A stretch of DNA of 64,000 bases from an uncultured Bacteroides sp. (GTDB lineage Bacteria > Bacteroidota > Bacteroidia > Cytophagales > Cyclobacteriaceae), in the NCBI GenBank assembly GCA_902168185.1, contig CABHOV010000030.1, positions 62,001 to 126,000 of the forward strand, in the 5' to 3' direction. Made by a program: the position numbers and the translations under genes. This document shows positions 25,083 through 34,256 of this stretch, piece after piece. The notes beneath the pieces were generated by a model. It was not told the DNA's origin. It was given only the letters and a program-made list of their open reading frames with translations, and searched no databases. How positions within the stretch are numbered: position 1 is the first letter of the stretch; each line of letters starts with the position of its first letter.

Positions 25083-25676
25083 ATGAGTAAGTACAACCTA
25101 AATAACAGCTATAAAGCCGTTGTTATCGGTGGGTCAGCAGGCAGCTTCCAGGGTGTAGTAAAAATCCTGTCACAGTTGCCCAAAGGTTTCCCGTTACCTA
25201 TAATCATGTGCTTGCACAGGCTGAAGCATGTGCGCAATGGTTTTGTGGAAGCCCTTTCAATTAAAAGCGTTGTGCAGGTTACAGAACCCCATGATAAAGA
25301 GAATATAAAGAAAGGCAGTGTATACCTGGCTCCGGCCAATTATCATATGTCAGTGGAACTTGGACTTTACTTCGCCCTTTCAACAGAAGAGATGATCAAT
25401 AATTCCAGACCAGCAATTGATATAACATTAGGCACAAGTGCCTTTGTGTATAAAGAGAAACTGATCGGAATTCTTCTCTCAGGAGCAAATAAAGACGGTG
25501 CGCTGGGAATGAAAAATATACACGACCGAGGTGGATTAACTATAGTACAGGAACCTTCCGAGTGTATGATCGATACCATGCCGCGTGCGGCTCTGGCAGC
25601 AACTAAAATTGATCATGTGCTAAAGGTTGACCAAATTGTAGAGTTTTTAAAAGAACTAGATAAACAATATCGATGA
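25083..25676 (+). CDS. CheB-type methylesterase catalytic domain, no receiver
   Basis: 197 residues, only the CheB esterase domain. Ser-His-Asp triad: VVIGGSAGSFQG (Ser), MCLHRLKH (His) and SGANKDGALG (Asp). The N-terminal response-regulator domain present in classical CheB (about 350 residues) is missing, so control by CheA phosphorylation is not expected. It removes methyl esters or deamidates glutamines on receptor-like proteins. The stop overlaps the next gene by four bases (ATGA), linking it to the GAF membrane protein. Confidence 0.9.
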   Translation: MSKYNLNNSYKAVVIGGSAGSFQGVVKILSQLPKGFPLPIIMCLHRLKHVRNGFVEALSIKSVVQVTEPHDKENIKKGSVYLAPANYHMSVELGLYFALSTEEMINNSRPAIDITLGTSAFVYKEKLIGILLSGANKDGALGMKNIHDRGGLTIVQEPSECMIDTMPRAALAATKIDHVLKVDQIVEFLKELDKQYR

Positions 25677-26437
25677 CAGGTCTATTTAACGATCGCTATT
25701 ACCTGAACCTGATCTTGGCAGTGCTCTTCACTGCAGGCATCGGTGTTTCCCTATATCTGATCTATTCGCTTCCGGCTAATTTACGCCTGACGGATGGCTA
25801 TCAATCTGATTTCATCAGCATATATAGTATACTCATTCTCACATTTATATTGGGAGCAGTTACATTACTCTCTGCGTTGCGCTATAAAAAAGAAATTATA
25901 GTAATGCGCGACAGAATTGTGGATACTGCTTCTGCAGAACGTGAAGCGGCAGAGCAAGCAGGAAAAACTTCCATTAGTCTTGATACTGTTAAAAACAATC
26001 TGAGTCAGGCAAGCACTGAAAAGGAAATCTTGCAGGCGGGTTTACAAGCAGTATGCAAACAACTTGAAGCCGGACAGGGCGCCATCTATATAGTGAAGGA
26101 AGAAGATGGCAAACGCAAAGTAGAATTGAAAAATGGATATGCACTTACCATTGGCGAGAGCACTGTAATCAGTTACGAATTTGGAGAAGGGCTTATCGGA
26201 CAAGCAGCAGCCAGTGCACGCACACTATATGTTGATGATGTACCACAAGGATATGTAAAGATCATCTCAGGATTAGGAAGCGCCTCTCCTAAATATCTTT
26301 TGATTGTACCCATAAAGAAAGACCGCGTGCTGGGCATCGTGGAGATTGCATCGTTCACTGGATTAACAGAAGACCAGCGGAAGTTTGTAGAGGAATCAGC
26401 AGAGTTAATAGCGGATAAAATTTCAACAAGAGCCTAA
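25673..26437 (+). CDS. Membrane-anchored GAF domain protein
   Basis: 254 residues with two N-terminal TM helices (about 8-30 and 44-66), a short helical linker (AEREAAEQAGKTS), and one GAF domain (about 105-252; LEAGQGAIYIVKEEDGK, EGLIGQAAASARTLYVDDVPQGYVKI, YLLIVPIKKDRVLGIVEIASF). There is no output domain. The GAF is a paralogue of those in the proteins at 22067 and 26460. It overlaps the CheB-type gene by four bases and is followed 22 bases later by the phosphatase gene, so it is likely part of one signalling complex. Confidence 0.82.
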   Translation: MTGLFNDRYYLNLILAVLFTAGIGVSLYLIYSLPANLRLTDGYQSDFISIYSILILTFILGAVTLLSALRYKKEIIVMRDRIVDTASAEREAAEQAGKTSISLDTVKNNLSQASTEKEILQAGLQAVCKQLEAGQGAIYIVKEEDGKRKVELKNGYALTIGESTVISYEFGEGLIGQAAASARTLYVDDVPQGYVKIISGLGSASPKYLLIVPIKKDRVLGIVEIASFTGLTEDQRKFVEESAELIADKISTRA

Positions 26438-26459
26438 ACAGAAGCGTCCAACGCGTATT

Positions 26460-29400
26460 ATGAAAAGCATAAACGTCAGCACCAAGATTACAATTTTAAT
26501 ACTCGCGGTGTCGCTCGTGGCCGTGGCCGCGATCAGTTTTTTTAGTTACGATTACAACCTGAAGACTAATCGGGAGAAATTTTCTGCTACACTCAACGCT
26601 CTGGCCGATAATCGTGCAGCCTATCTCAATACTTACTTTGACAAGGCAGCAAATACTATAGAAGTATTAAAAAACTCAGAGACCTTAAAGAAAGGTGAAA
26701 GCGCACCTGCTTCCGGTGGCATGGACATGATGTCGATGATGGGAGGCCCTCCTGCAGAGGAAGACACTACCACAGCTTCAGTAGGAGAATCTTCCGCGAC
26801 TGATGGCAGCCTCGCTGGTTTTCTGGAAGAACAGAAATTTATCTTTGACGTGGATGCAATTATAATCACGTCCCCTACCGGTGCCGTTGTAGCTTCTACC
26901 GATCCTGAAGTAAAAGGAAACTTTATCGATCCCGATGGTATCACATTTGACCGCGCCAAGAACGGAGTGCACTTTACATCCATCTTTCGTGACAAGGCTA
27001 AAAAGAATTATATATCCTATGCAGCGGGTTCTTTTAACACAAGCAGTGGAAGCCAGCAACTGATTATTGTAAAACTGAATCTGAATCCTGCATATAAAAT
27101 TCTTAAGAATTACCATGGACTAGGACAAACCGGAGAATCATTATTGGGACGTGTTGATCCTGCTTCTAAAAAAGTAGCCATTGTTAGTCCATTACGTGGT
27201 GATACCTCATCTGCTATTATACTATATAATCCGAATGAACAATTCATAAGCTCCTTTGTCGATGCAGTAGACGGAAAGAAAGTCGCCGCTACAGGCAAAG
27301 ACCTTGATGGTAAACCGATCCTGCAAACAGCACGCAAGGTTGGCAACAACATGGCCCTTATTGCCAAGATGGATCTTGACGAAGCCAATGGAGATGCCAA
27401 GGGATTAATGGGTACATTTCTATATGCAGGACTTTGCATTGTAGCACTAGCCGTATTTCTTTCAATGCTTTTTTCACGCTCGCTTACACGGCCTCTATAC
27501 GCCATGCGAAATACCGTGAGTCTTGTTGCACAAGGTGTGTTGCCTGAAAGCACGGATCAAACAAGCAACGATGAATTCGGGCAGATGGGTGCTAAAGTAA
27601 ATGAGCTTGTACAAACCCTTCGTGGCAATGCAGAGTTTGCAAAACGTATTGGAGAAGGTAAATATGATACCGAATTCAAACCTGCAAGTGAAAATGATAT
27701 ACTCGGTCTTTCGCTTATCGACATGCGTAACAACCTGATCGAAAATGAAAGAAGAGATAAAGAACGCAACTGGATTGTACGCGGTGTTGCTGAGATCAGT
27801 GAGATTCTGCGTATGCATGATTCGATCGATGCACTCGGTGAAGATGTCATCAAATTTATACTTGAAAAGATCGGTGCTATACAAGGAGCTTTCTACGTGG
27901 TGAACGATGAAGATTCTCCTCCTGTAATAGAGATGCGTGCAAGCTATGCATACAACCGTAAGAAATATTTAAAAGCAAAGTTCAAGTTCGCAGAAGGTCT
28001 TATCGGACAAGCAGCAGCAGAAAAAGATGCTGTAATGCGAACTGAAATTCCAGAGGATTATGTAACGATAACTTCGGGTATACTTGGCGATCAACGCCCT
28101 ACCTGCGTATTGATTGTTCCTCTTATTACCAACGAAGAAGTATACGGTGTACTTGAATTTGCAGGCTTCCGGAAATTTGATCCATCGCAGGTAAAATTCG
28201 TACAGGAGCTTTCACTTATATTGGCCCGTACCATCTTTAACATCAAAGTAAACGAACGCACACGTATACTCCTTGCCGAGTCGCAGGAGATGAGTAATGA
28301 GTTGAAGGAAAAGCAGGAAGTACTTCGTCAGAATGCAGAAGAGATGCAGGCTACACAAGAAGAACTGCAACGTTCAAATCAAAAACTCGAAGAGCAGATC
28401 GAAGAAGTAAACCGCACACAAAAGCGGATGCAGCTTCTCCTTGAAAATGCGTCAGAGGTAATTACGATCTACGAAGAAGATGAAAGTATACGCTATATAT
28501 CTCCTTCTGTGGAAACCATCCTTGGGTATGGACAGAAAGAGATGATCGGCAAAAGCGATATCGATAAGGTTCATCCTGATTATCGCGAAAACTTCAAAGA
28601 TCTCTTCCGGAAACTTGCTGAGAGCCCGGATGAAAAAGTTACCACACAGTACGAGTATCGCACAAAAGATGGAAGCTTCATTTGGATAGAGTCCACAGGA
28701 ACAAACTTTATGTCCAATGCTGCGATCCACGGATATATACTTAACTCTCGCGACATCACAGAGAAAAGAAGAGCTGAGCTTGAACAACGGATGCGCAGTA
28801 AGATGCAGGCACTCTCCGAAAACTCGCTTGACCTTATCACACGTCTGGAAGGTGAATCGATCTCCTATATTAACCCGGTGATCGAAGAATATACCGGCAA
28901 GCAACCTGCCTTCTTCCTCAACAAGAAAGTGAAGGATGTCGAACTCGATGGATCGGTATTGGAAGGATGGTTGAAAGTAGTGGAGCAGGTAAATGCTACC
29001 AACCAGAAAGCAGATACTGAAATGGACTTCCCTTCAGAGATGGGCAAGCGTATCATGCAGGTAAATGCTATTCCTGAATTTGACGAGTCGAACAAACTTG
29101 AATCAGTACTGGTAGTTTCTCACGACATCACCGAAAGGAAGATGATCGAACTTGAAATCCAGAATAAGAATAAGAAGATCACAGAAAGTATAAACTATGC
29201 GAAACGTATCCAGACAGCGATACTTCCGAATAGCCGCGTGATCAACCGTGCTTTACCTGATTCATTTATACTTTACAAACCACGTGACGTTGTATCCGGA
29301 GACTTCCCTTGGTTTGTGCAGATCAAAGAAGAAATCTTTATTGCTGCTGTTGACTGTACTGGTCACGGTGTTCCCGGAGCTTTGTTGTCATTGATCGGAT

Positions 29401-29927
29401 ACTTCCTGTTAAATGACATCGTTAGAAGTCGTAAGATTACAGAACCTGGAAAAATTCTCGACTTACTCGATGAAGGTGTTACTACAACATTGCGTCAGGA
29501 TGAAGATTCCACTACAAAAGATGGTATGGACATCGCGCTTTGTAAAATTAACATGGCTACACGCGAAGTAGAGTATGCCGGTGCTCACCGCCCGCTATAT
29601 ATTATGAAGGGTGGTAACATGGAGGAAGTGAAAGGTAATAAATTCCCGATCGGAGGTGGTATATTTAAGAACCAAACTAACTTTACCAACACCTACGTTA
29701 AGCTGGATGAAGGCGACTCAATCTACTTTAGTTCAGATGGTTTCCCTGATCAGTTTGGTGGACCGGAAGGACGCAAGTTCGGGCCGAAGCGTGTACGGGA
29801 AATAATCGAACGAGTTCATACATCGTCTATGAACGATGCAGTAACTATCTTTGATGACGAGTGGGAAGGCTGGAGAGGCGATCATAAACAAACCGATGAC
29901 GTGTTGTTGATCGGGATAAAATTTTAA
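26460..29927 (+). CDS. Membrane sensor: HAMP-GAF-coiled coil-PAS-PAS-SpoIIE phosphatase
   Basis: 1155 residues. TM1 (about 8-28), a periplasmic sensor part with a Met/Gly-rich insert (GGMDMMSMMGGPP), TM2 (about 320-342), HAMP, GAF (about 455-600), a coiled coil (RQNAEEMQATQEELQRSNQK), two PAS domains (about 660-780 and 790-900), and a C-terminal PP2C-type SpoIIE phosphatase with metal-binding Asp residues in VVSGDFPWF, AAVDCTGHGVPGA, TKDGMDIALC, SSDGFPDQFGG and QTDDVLLIG. All phosphatase motifs are complete. With SiaB and SiaC following, it fits the role of SiaA, which dephosphorylates SiaC. Confidence 0.9.
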   Translation: MKSINVSTKITILILAVSLVAVAAISFFSYDYNLKTNREKFSATLNALADNRAAYLNTYFDKAANTIEVLKNSETLKKGESAPASGGMDMMSMMGGPPAEEDTTTASVGESSATDGSLAGFLEEQKFIFDVDAIIITSPTGAVVASTDPEVKGNFIDPDGITFDRAKNGVHFTSIFRDKAKKNYISYAAGSFNTSSGSQQLIIVKLNLNPAYKILKNYHGLGQTGESLLGRVDPASKKVAIVSPLRGDTSSAIILYNPNEQFISSFVDAVDGKKVAATGKDLDGKPILQTARKVGNNMALIAKMDLDEANGDAKGLMGTFLYAGLCIVALAVFLSMLFSRSLTRPLYAMRNTVSLVAQGVLPESTDQTSNDEFGQMGAKVNELVQTLRGNAEFAKRIGEGKYDTEFKPASENDILGLSLIDMRNNLIENERRDKERNWIVRGVAEISEILRMHDSIDALGEDVIKFILEKIGAIQGAFYVVNDEDSPPVIEMRASYAYNRKKYLKAKFKFAEGLIGQAAAEKDAVMRTEIPEDYVTITSGILGDQRPTCVLIVPLITNEEVYGVLEFAGFRKFDPSQVKFVQELSLILARTIFNIKVNERTRILLAESQEMSNELKEKQEVLRQNAEEMQATQEELQRSNQKLEEQIEEVNRTQKRMQLLLENASEVITIYEEDESIRYISPSVETILGYGQKEMIGKSDIDKVHPDYRENFKDLFRKLAESPDEKVTTQYEYRTKDGSFIWIESTGTNFMSNAAIHGYILNSRDITEKRRAELEQRMRSKMQALSENSLDLITRLEGESISYINPVIEEYTGKQPAFFLNKKVKDVELDGSVLEGWLKVVEQVNATNQKADTEMDFPSEMGKRIMQVNAIPEFDESNKLESVLVVSHDITERKMIELEIQNKNKKITESINYAKRIQTAILPNSRVINRALPDSFILYKPRDVVSGDFPWFVQIKEEIFIAAVDCTGHGVPGALLSLIGYFLLNDIVRSRKITEPGKILDLLDEGVTTTLRQDEDSTTKDGMDIALCKINMATREVEYAGAHRPLYIMKGGNMEEVKGNKFPIGGGIFKNQTNFTNTYVKLDEGDSIYFSSDGFPDQFGGPEGRKFGPKRVREIIERVHTSSMNDAVTIFDDEWEGWRGDHKQTDDVLLIGIKF

Positions 29928-30031
29928 AACTGTAAAGAATTAAACCTTTCGCTTTTTGGTGTAAAGGGTGAATAATAAAATAAATTATAACTTAGTGAAT
30001 CTCAATCAATTTTAATCTAATCTTCTGACGC

Positions 30032-30580
30032 ATGAATTTTATTTATGACCTGCACCGCACCATGATGTCGCAGAAACTGATTCTGGTGTTTCAGGGTGAT
30101 TTTACCCAGGAGAGCACCAAATCTATACTGTCCATGGCCGAGCGAAACCTTGATTCTTCCGGAGAGGAGTCCAGCATCAAGCGCAAGGTATTCAATGTGA
30201 TGGTTGAGGCGCTCCAGAATATTGTGAAGCATAGCGATGAATTGGTAGACGGACAGATAAGAAGCCATGCTGCGATCTTTCTGATCGGCAAGGAATCCAA
30301 TCGTTACTGTATCATGACCGGCAACCCGATCCGTAAGGAGAATGTTAGCAAGTTGAAGGACGCATTGGACCGTATCAACAGCCTTGACAAAGATGGTTTG
30401 AAAGATCTTTACAAAGAGATCATTAAGAATACAACAATCTCTGACAAAGGTGGTGCGGGATTGGGCTTTGTTGACATGGCCAGAAAATCAGGCGAAAAAT
30501 TAGAGTTTGAATTCCCTGAGATGAACACTGAGTACTGCTTCTTTTGCTTGAAAGTAAATGTGCCTAGAGATAACGAATAA
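30032..30580 (+). CDS. SiaB family protein kinase
   Basis: 182 residues, matching SiaB-type (DUF6272) proteins: VFNVMVEALQNIVKHSDE is the N-box-like helix of the GHKL ATPase fold, and GGAGLGFVDMARKSGEKLEFEF is the glycine-rich ATP lid. In Pseudomonas SiaB phosphorylates SiaC and opposes the SiaA phosphatase. Here it follows the SpoIIE-type gene by 104 bases and precedes SiaC by 32, giving the phosphatase-kinase-substrate order. The assignment is from motif and context together. Confidence 0.85.
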   Translation: MNFIYDLHRTMMSQKLILVFQGDFTQESTKSILSMAERNLDSSGEESSIKRKVFNVMVEALQNIVKHSDELVDGQIRSHAAIFLIGKESNRYCIMTGNPIRKENVSKLKDALDRINSLDKDGLKDLYKEIIKNTTISDKGGAGLGFVDMARKSGEKLEFEFPEMNTEYCFFCLKVNVPRDNE

Positions 30581-30612
30581 TTGATTTAGAATAATATAAA
30601 TAGCTTTATACC

Positions 30613-30975
30613 ATGGAAATTTTGAATCTGGAAGGAACAGAAGACACCCCGAAAATAATCCTCGATAAGAAAAACGGAATCTTTGAAATCTCCGGTCGCT
30701 CATTGCCTGAAGACTCTGCCGAGTTTTACCGCCCAGTATTAGAATGGATTGAGAAGTATAGTGCCGATGCCAATCCTTCAACCGAGTTTGTTTTCAAACT
30801 TGAGTATTTTAACACAGCATCATCCAAGCTTATCCTGGATGTATTGTCTGCGCTCGAAGACATTAAGAGCATGAAAATCCTGTGGTATTTCCACGAGGAT
30901 GATGAAGATATGGAAGAGGCCGGGCAAGAGTTTTCAGAACTGGTAGAGATACCGTTTGAGTTTAAGACGTACTGA
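30613..30975 (+). CDS. SiaC family regulatory phosphoprotein (DUF1987)
   Basis: 120 residues. Start LNLEGTEDTPKIILDKKNGIFEISGRSLPEDSAEFYRP is the typical N-terminus of SiaC/DUF1987, followed by VFKLEYFNTASSKLILDVL, which includes the Thr/Ser region phosphorylated by SiaB in known systems (NTASSK). In Pseudomonas, unphosphorylated SiaC activates the diguanylate cyclase SiaD. No GGDEF gene is present in this window, so the target must be elsewhere or different. A strong terminator follows. Confidence 0.88.
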   Translation: MEILNLEGTEDTPKIILDKKNGIFEISGRSLPEDSAEFYRPVLEWIEKYSADANPSTEFVFKLEYFNTASSKLILDVLSALEDIKSMKILWYFHEDDEDMEEAGQEFSELVEIPFEFKTY

Positions 30976-31006
30976 TTACATTAAGGGGATAACCTCCTAA
31001 TAACTA

Positions 31007-31076
31007 ATCGGTTATCAGTCACTAAAAGGACCCGGCAAGTGGTGTTCAGAATGACTGGTAACCGATATTTTTTTAT
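31007..31076 (+). terminator. Terminator with long stem after siaC-like gene
   Basis: Arms of 15 bases (31007-31021 and 31052-31066) pair with one wobble; loop of 30; then ATTTTTTTTA. It separates the Sia cassette from the ABC gene. Confidence 0.75.
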
Positions 31077-31104
31077 ACCTTTATAAAATTGCTATATCTA
31101 ACCT

Positions 31105-34100
31105 ATGAGTGAAGAAATACTCAAAGCCCTCACACAACTTTTTGCAATTATCACGAAACAGGATGGCGGAGTTACTGAACGCGAACGGCAGTACGTCATT
31201 AACTTTTTTCAAACAGAACTTGACCAGGATTCCGTTAAGGAATATCTGGATCTGTATGATCAATTCTCTGGCTACGGAAAAACAGATGACGAGGAGGATG
31301 GCAAAAAGAAACTCACTTCTGTAAAAGACTCCGTTAAGACGCTCGGTATCTGTAAGAAGATCAACAAAACGCTTACACAAAAACAAAAAGTTGTTGTATT
31401 AATAAAGCTGCTCGAACTGGTAAGTACAGATAAAAACTTCAGTCCGCAGCGTATGGAGATCATCAATACTGTCTCCACCGTTTTTAATATTATCCAGGAC
31501 GAATATAATCTCATTGAGAGCTTCGTTCGCTCCAACGACACTTTATCATTAGACTTCGCGGACATTCTTCTGCTCAACTCAAATCAAAAAGCGGAAGAAG
31601 GCAAACTATATAAACATGTACACGGCCATATACAGGGTAACCTGGCTTTTATGCGTGTACGCAGTGTTGAGATGTACTTCACCAAATACAACGGTGATGA
31701 GCTCAATATACTGAACGGCTTTACCATGCAACCCAACAGAGTATATCTCTTCTCGCATGGAAGCACGATCAAAACACAAGCCGGTGATGCGCTATACTAT
31801 AGCGATCTGGTTGCCAACTACAATGAAGAGTTAAAAACAACTAAACTCTCATTCAATGCTATCATCGATGAACTGAAGTTTCCGAATGGCGCTATAGGTT
31901 TACGAAATGTATTAATTGCAGAAGGCCCTGGAAAACTTATCGGTATAATGGGTGCAAGTGGTGCTGGTAAAACTACACTGCTAAATGTTATGGCTGGATT
32001 AGTAGAGCCTACCAAAGGGCAGATACTGATTAATGGCTTCGATATCAATACAGAGAAAGACAGGATACACGGTGTTATCGGATATGTATCGCAAGATGAT
32101 CTTCTGATCGAGGAACTCACCGTGTATGAAAACTTATACTATAACGCGAAGCTTTGTTTTGCACACTTCACCGAAGACCAGCTACACAAGCGCGTGATGG
32201 AAGTGCTGGAGAACCTTGGCCTCGATCAACGCAAAGATCTTCGTGTAGGCAATCCGTTGGATAAAACCATCAGTGGTGGTCAGCGCAAGCGTCTGAATAT
32301 AGCGTTGGAGTTAATTCGTGAACCCGCCATTCTTTTCCTAGATGAACCTACTTCCGGTCTTTCTTCACGTGACTCAGAAAACGTGATTGACTTACTGAAA
32401 GAATTGTCCCTAAAGGGTAAGCTGATCTTTGTGGTTATTCACCAGCCATCATCGGATATATACAAGATGTTCGACAAGATGGTGATCATGGATACCGGTG
32501 GATATCCTGCCTACTATGGCCCTCCCGTTGAAGCCGTAACATACTTCAAGAAATCCACGCACCAGGTAGATAGTAGTCGTGGCCAGTGCGAAACGTGTGG
32601 TAATGTTAATCCCGAACAGATCTTCAACATCATTGAAGCCAAGGTGGTGGATGAATACGGACAGCCAACAAGCAAGCGAAAGATATCACCACCACAATGG
32701 TACGATCTATATACTGAGCGTTTCAAAATAACAAAGGTGGAGGATATAAAAGAGGAACCTCCTCACTCCCTCACACTCCCCAGCAGGATCAAACAAACGG
32801 TGATCTTCGCTACGCGTGATACATTAGCTAAACTCAGCAATAAACAATACTTGCTGATCAACCTGTTAGAGGCTCCCTTGCTGGCGCTTATCCTGGCATT
32901 TATCATTAAGTATAAAAGCGCTCCGGGCGGCAAAGAGTATATTTTCCGCTTCAACGAAAATATACCGGCCTTTATGCTCATGAGCATCATTGTAGCCTTA
33001 TTCATGGGGTTAACAGTTAGTGCGGAAGAGATCATTCGTGACCGTAAAATACTTCGGAGAGAATCGTTCCTGAATTTGAGTTGGAATAGTTACCTGATGT
33101 CTAAACTCACTATTCTTTTCACACTCTCCGCTATACAAACATTTACATTTGTATTGATTGGCAATCTGATCCTGGAGATTGAATGGAGTATGCTTCTCCC
33201 CTTCTGGCTCGTGTTATTTACAACATCATGCTTTGCCAGTGTATTGGGACTAAACATTTCATCTGCGTTCAATTCAGCTGTAACGGTATATGTGATGATT
33301 CCGCTATTGCTGATTCCTCAGATGATCTTAAGCGGATTACTCTTTAACTTCGACAAGCTTAACGACCTCATCAGCACCAAAGGTAAAGTTCCGGTGGTAG
33401 CCGACATGATGGCATCACGTTGGGCGTATGAGGCGATGGCAGTATATCAGTTTAAGAACAATTCATACGAAGAGCCTTTCTATAATTTCGACAGACTTGA
33501 AGCGCAGTCTGATTTTCACTCTTCATTCCTCGTAGATGAGATGGAGAAGAAACGCAGATTTATAGCAGATAATATCAATGAGAAAAGTGACTCTATAAAA
33601 CAGATTCTGCAGAAAGATCTGTATGTTATTCAGTCTACGCTTCAGGACGACTTCTTTAAAAAAGGAATTGAAAAAGAACTTGCAACTCCGTGGATGCTGA
33701 AAGATTTCACACCAGCCTTTAATAAAAAGCTCGAAGACTTTTTTGCTGCGTATAAGAAATTCTATCAGGGTACCTATAATAAAGCAGTAGCCTTGCGTGA
33801 GGCCTCCTTTGCTAAAATTGAGAAAGAAGGTAACAACCTCAATACGCTAAAGGATAATTACTATAACGAGAGTCTGGCCGACCTCGTGAAGAATGTGAAC
33901 GAAAAAGAGCGCATCATTGAATATAATGGTGAGTTGATCCAACAAATTAATCCGGTTTTTATTGAACCAAAAGCAGAAGGAATCCTCAATTATCGTACTC
34001 CATTTTTTGCTCCCGTAAAGAAGGTATTCGGATTATCAATTGGTACCTATACATTCGATATACTGGTGATCTGGTTTATGACTATAGGCCTGTACATCAC

Positions 34101-34188
34101 TTTATACTTCGAATTATTACGCAAGCTGATCAATTCATTTGACGGGATCCCTGGGAAATCTAAAGGATCTGCCAAGAAAAAGAATTAA
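31105..34188 (+). CDS. ABCG-like half transporter with TerB-like N-terminal domain
   Basis: 1027 residues. Residues about 1-145 are helical and acidic with TerB-like character (AIITKQDGGVTERERQYVINFF ... VVVLIKLLELVSTDKNFS). A beta-rich region (about 155-250) may be FHA-like. The ATPase follows: Walker A GASGAGKTT (about 285), signature SGGQRKR, Walker B AILFLDEPTSG, H-loop VVIHQPSSD, which is the ABCG pattern. After that come a Cys-containing segment (RGQCETCGNVN), an ABC2-type membrane domain with six helices, and a long soluble coiled insertion before the last helix pair. Substrate unknown. A lipoprotein gene lies 68 bases downstream. Confidence 0.87.
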   Translation: MSEEILKALTQLFAIITKQDGGVTERERQYVINFFQTELDQDSVKEYLDLYDQFSGYGKTDDEEDGKKKLTSVKDSVKTLGICKKINKTLTQKQKVVVLIKLLELVSTDKNFSPQRMEIINTVSTVFNIIQDEYNLIESFVRSNDTLSLDFADILLLNSNQKAEEGKLYKHVHGHIQGNLAFMRVRSVEMYFTKYNGDELNILNGFTMQPNRVYLFSHGSTIKTQAGDALYYSDLVANYNEELKTTKLSFNAIIDELKFPNGAIGLRNVLIAEGPGKLIGIMGASGAGKTTLLNVMAGLVEPTKGQILINGFDINTEKDRIHGVIGYVSQDDLLIEELTVYENLYYNAKLCFAHFTEDQLHKRVMEVLENLGLDQRKDLRVGNPLDKTISGGQRKRLNIALELIREPAILFLDEPTSGLSSRDSENVIDLLKELSLKGKLIFVVIHQPSSDIYKMFDKMVIMDTGGYPAYYGPPVEAVTYFKKSTHQVDSSRGQCETCGNVNPEQIFNIIEAKVVDEYGQPTSKRKISPPQWYDLYTERFKITKVEDIKEEPPHSLTLPSRIKQTVIFATRDTLAKLSNKQYLLINLLEAPLLALILAFIIKYKSAPGGKEYIFRFNENIPAFMLMSIIVALFMGLTVSAEEIIRDRKILRRESFLNLSWNSYLMSKLTILFTLSAIQTFTFVLIGNLILEIEWSMLLPFWLVLFTTSCFASVLGLNISSAFNSAVTVYVMIPLLLIPQMILSGLLFNFDKLNDLISTKGKVPVVADMMASRWAYEAMAVYQFKNNSYEEPFYNFDRLEAQSDFHSSFLVDEMEKKRRFIADNINEKSDSIKQILQKDLYVIQSTLQDDFFKKGIEKELATPWMLKDFTPAFNKKLEDFFAAYKKFYQGTYNKAVALREASFAKIEKEGNNLNTLKDNYYNESLADLVKNVNEKERIIEYNGELIQQINPVFIEPKAEGILNYRTPFFAPVKKVFGLSIGTYTFDILVIWFMTIGLYITLYFELLRKLINSFDGIPGKSKGSAKKKN

Positions 34189-34205
34189 AGCAACAACGTA
34201 ACTTT

Positions 34206-34235
34206 TTGGCAGGGAATGCTTAATTTTTAACTTTG
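34206..34235 (+). promoter_or_regulatory. Promoter of the lipoprotein gene
   Basis: TTG (34206-34208), 19-base spacer, TAACTTTG (34228-34235): an exact match to the Bacteroidota vegetative promoter. It is 21 bases upstream of the ATG at 34257. Confidence 0.6.
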
Positions 34236-34256
34236 TAACTGTATAATTTTATATCT

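Noticed and set aside
28452-28904. 150-codon open frame antisense to the PAS region of the sensor gene
   Set aside because: Reverse-strand shadow of conserved PAS coding sequence; composition is not protein-like.
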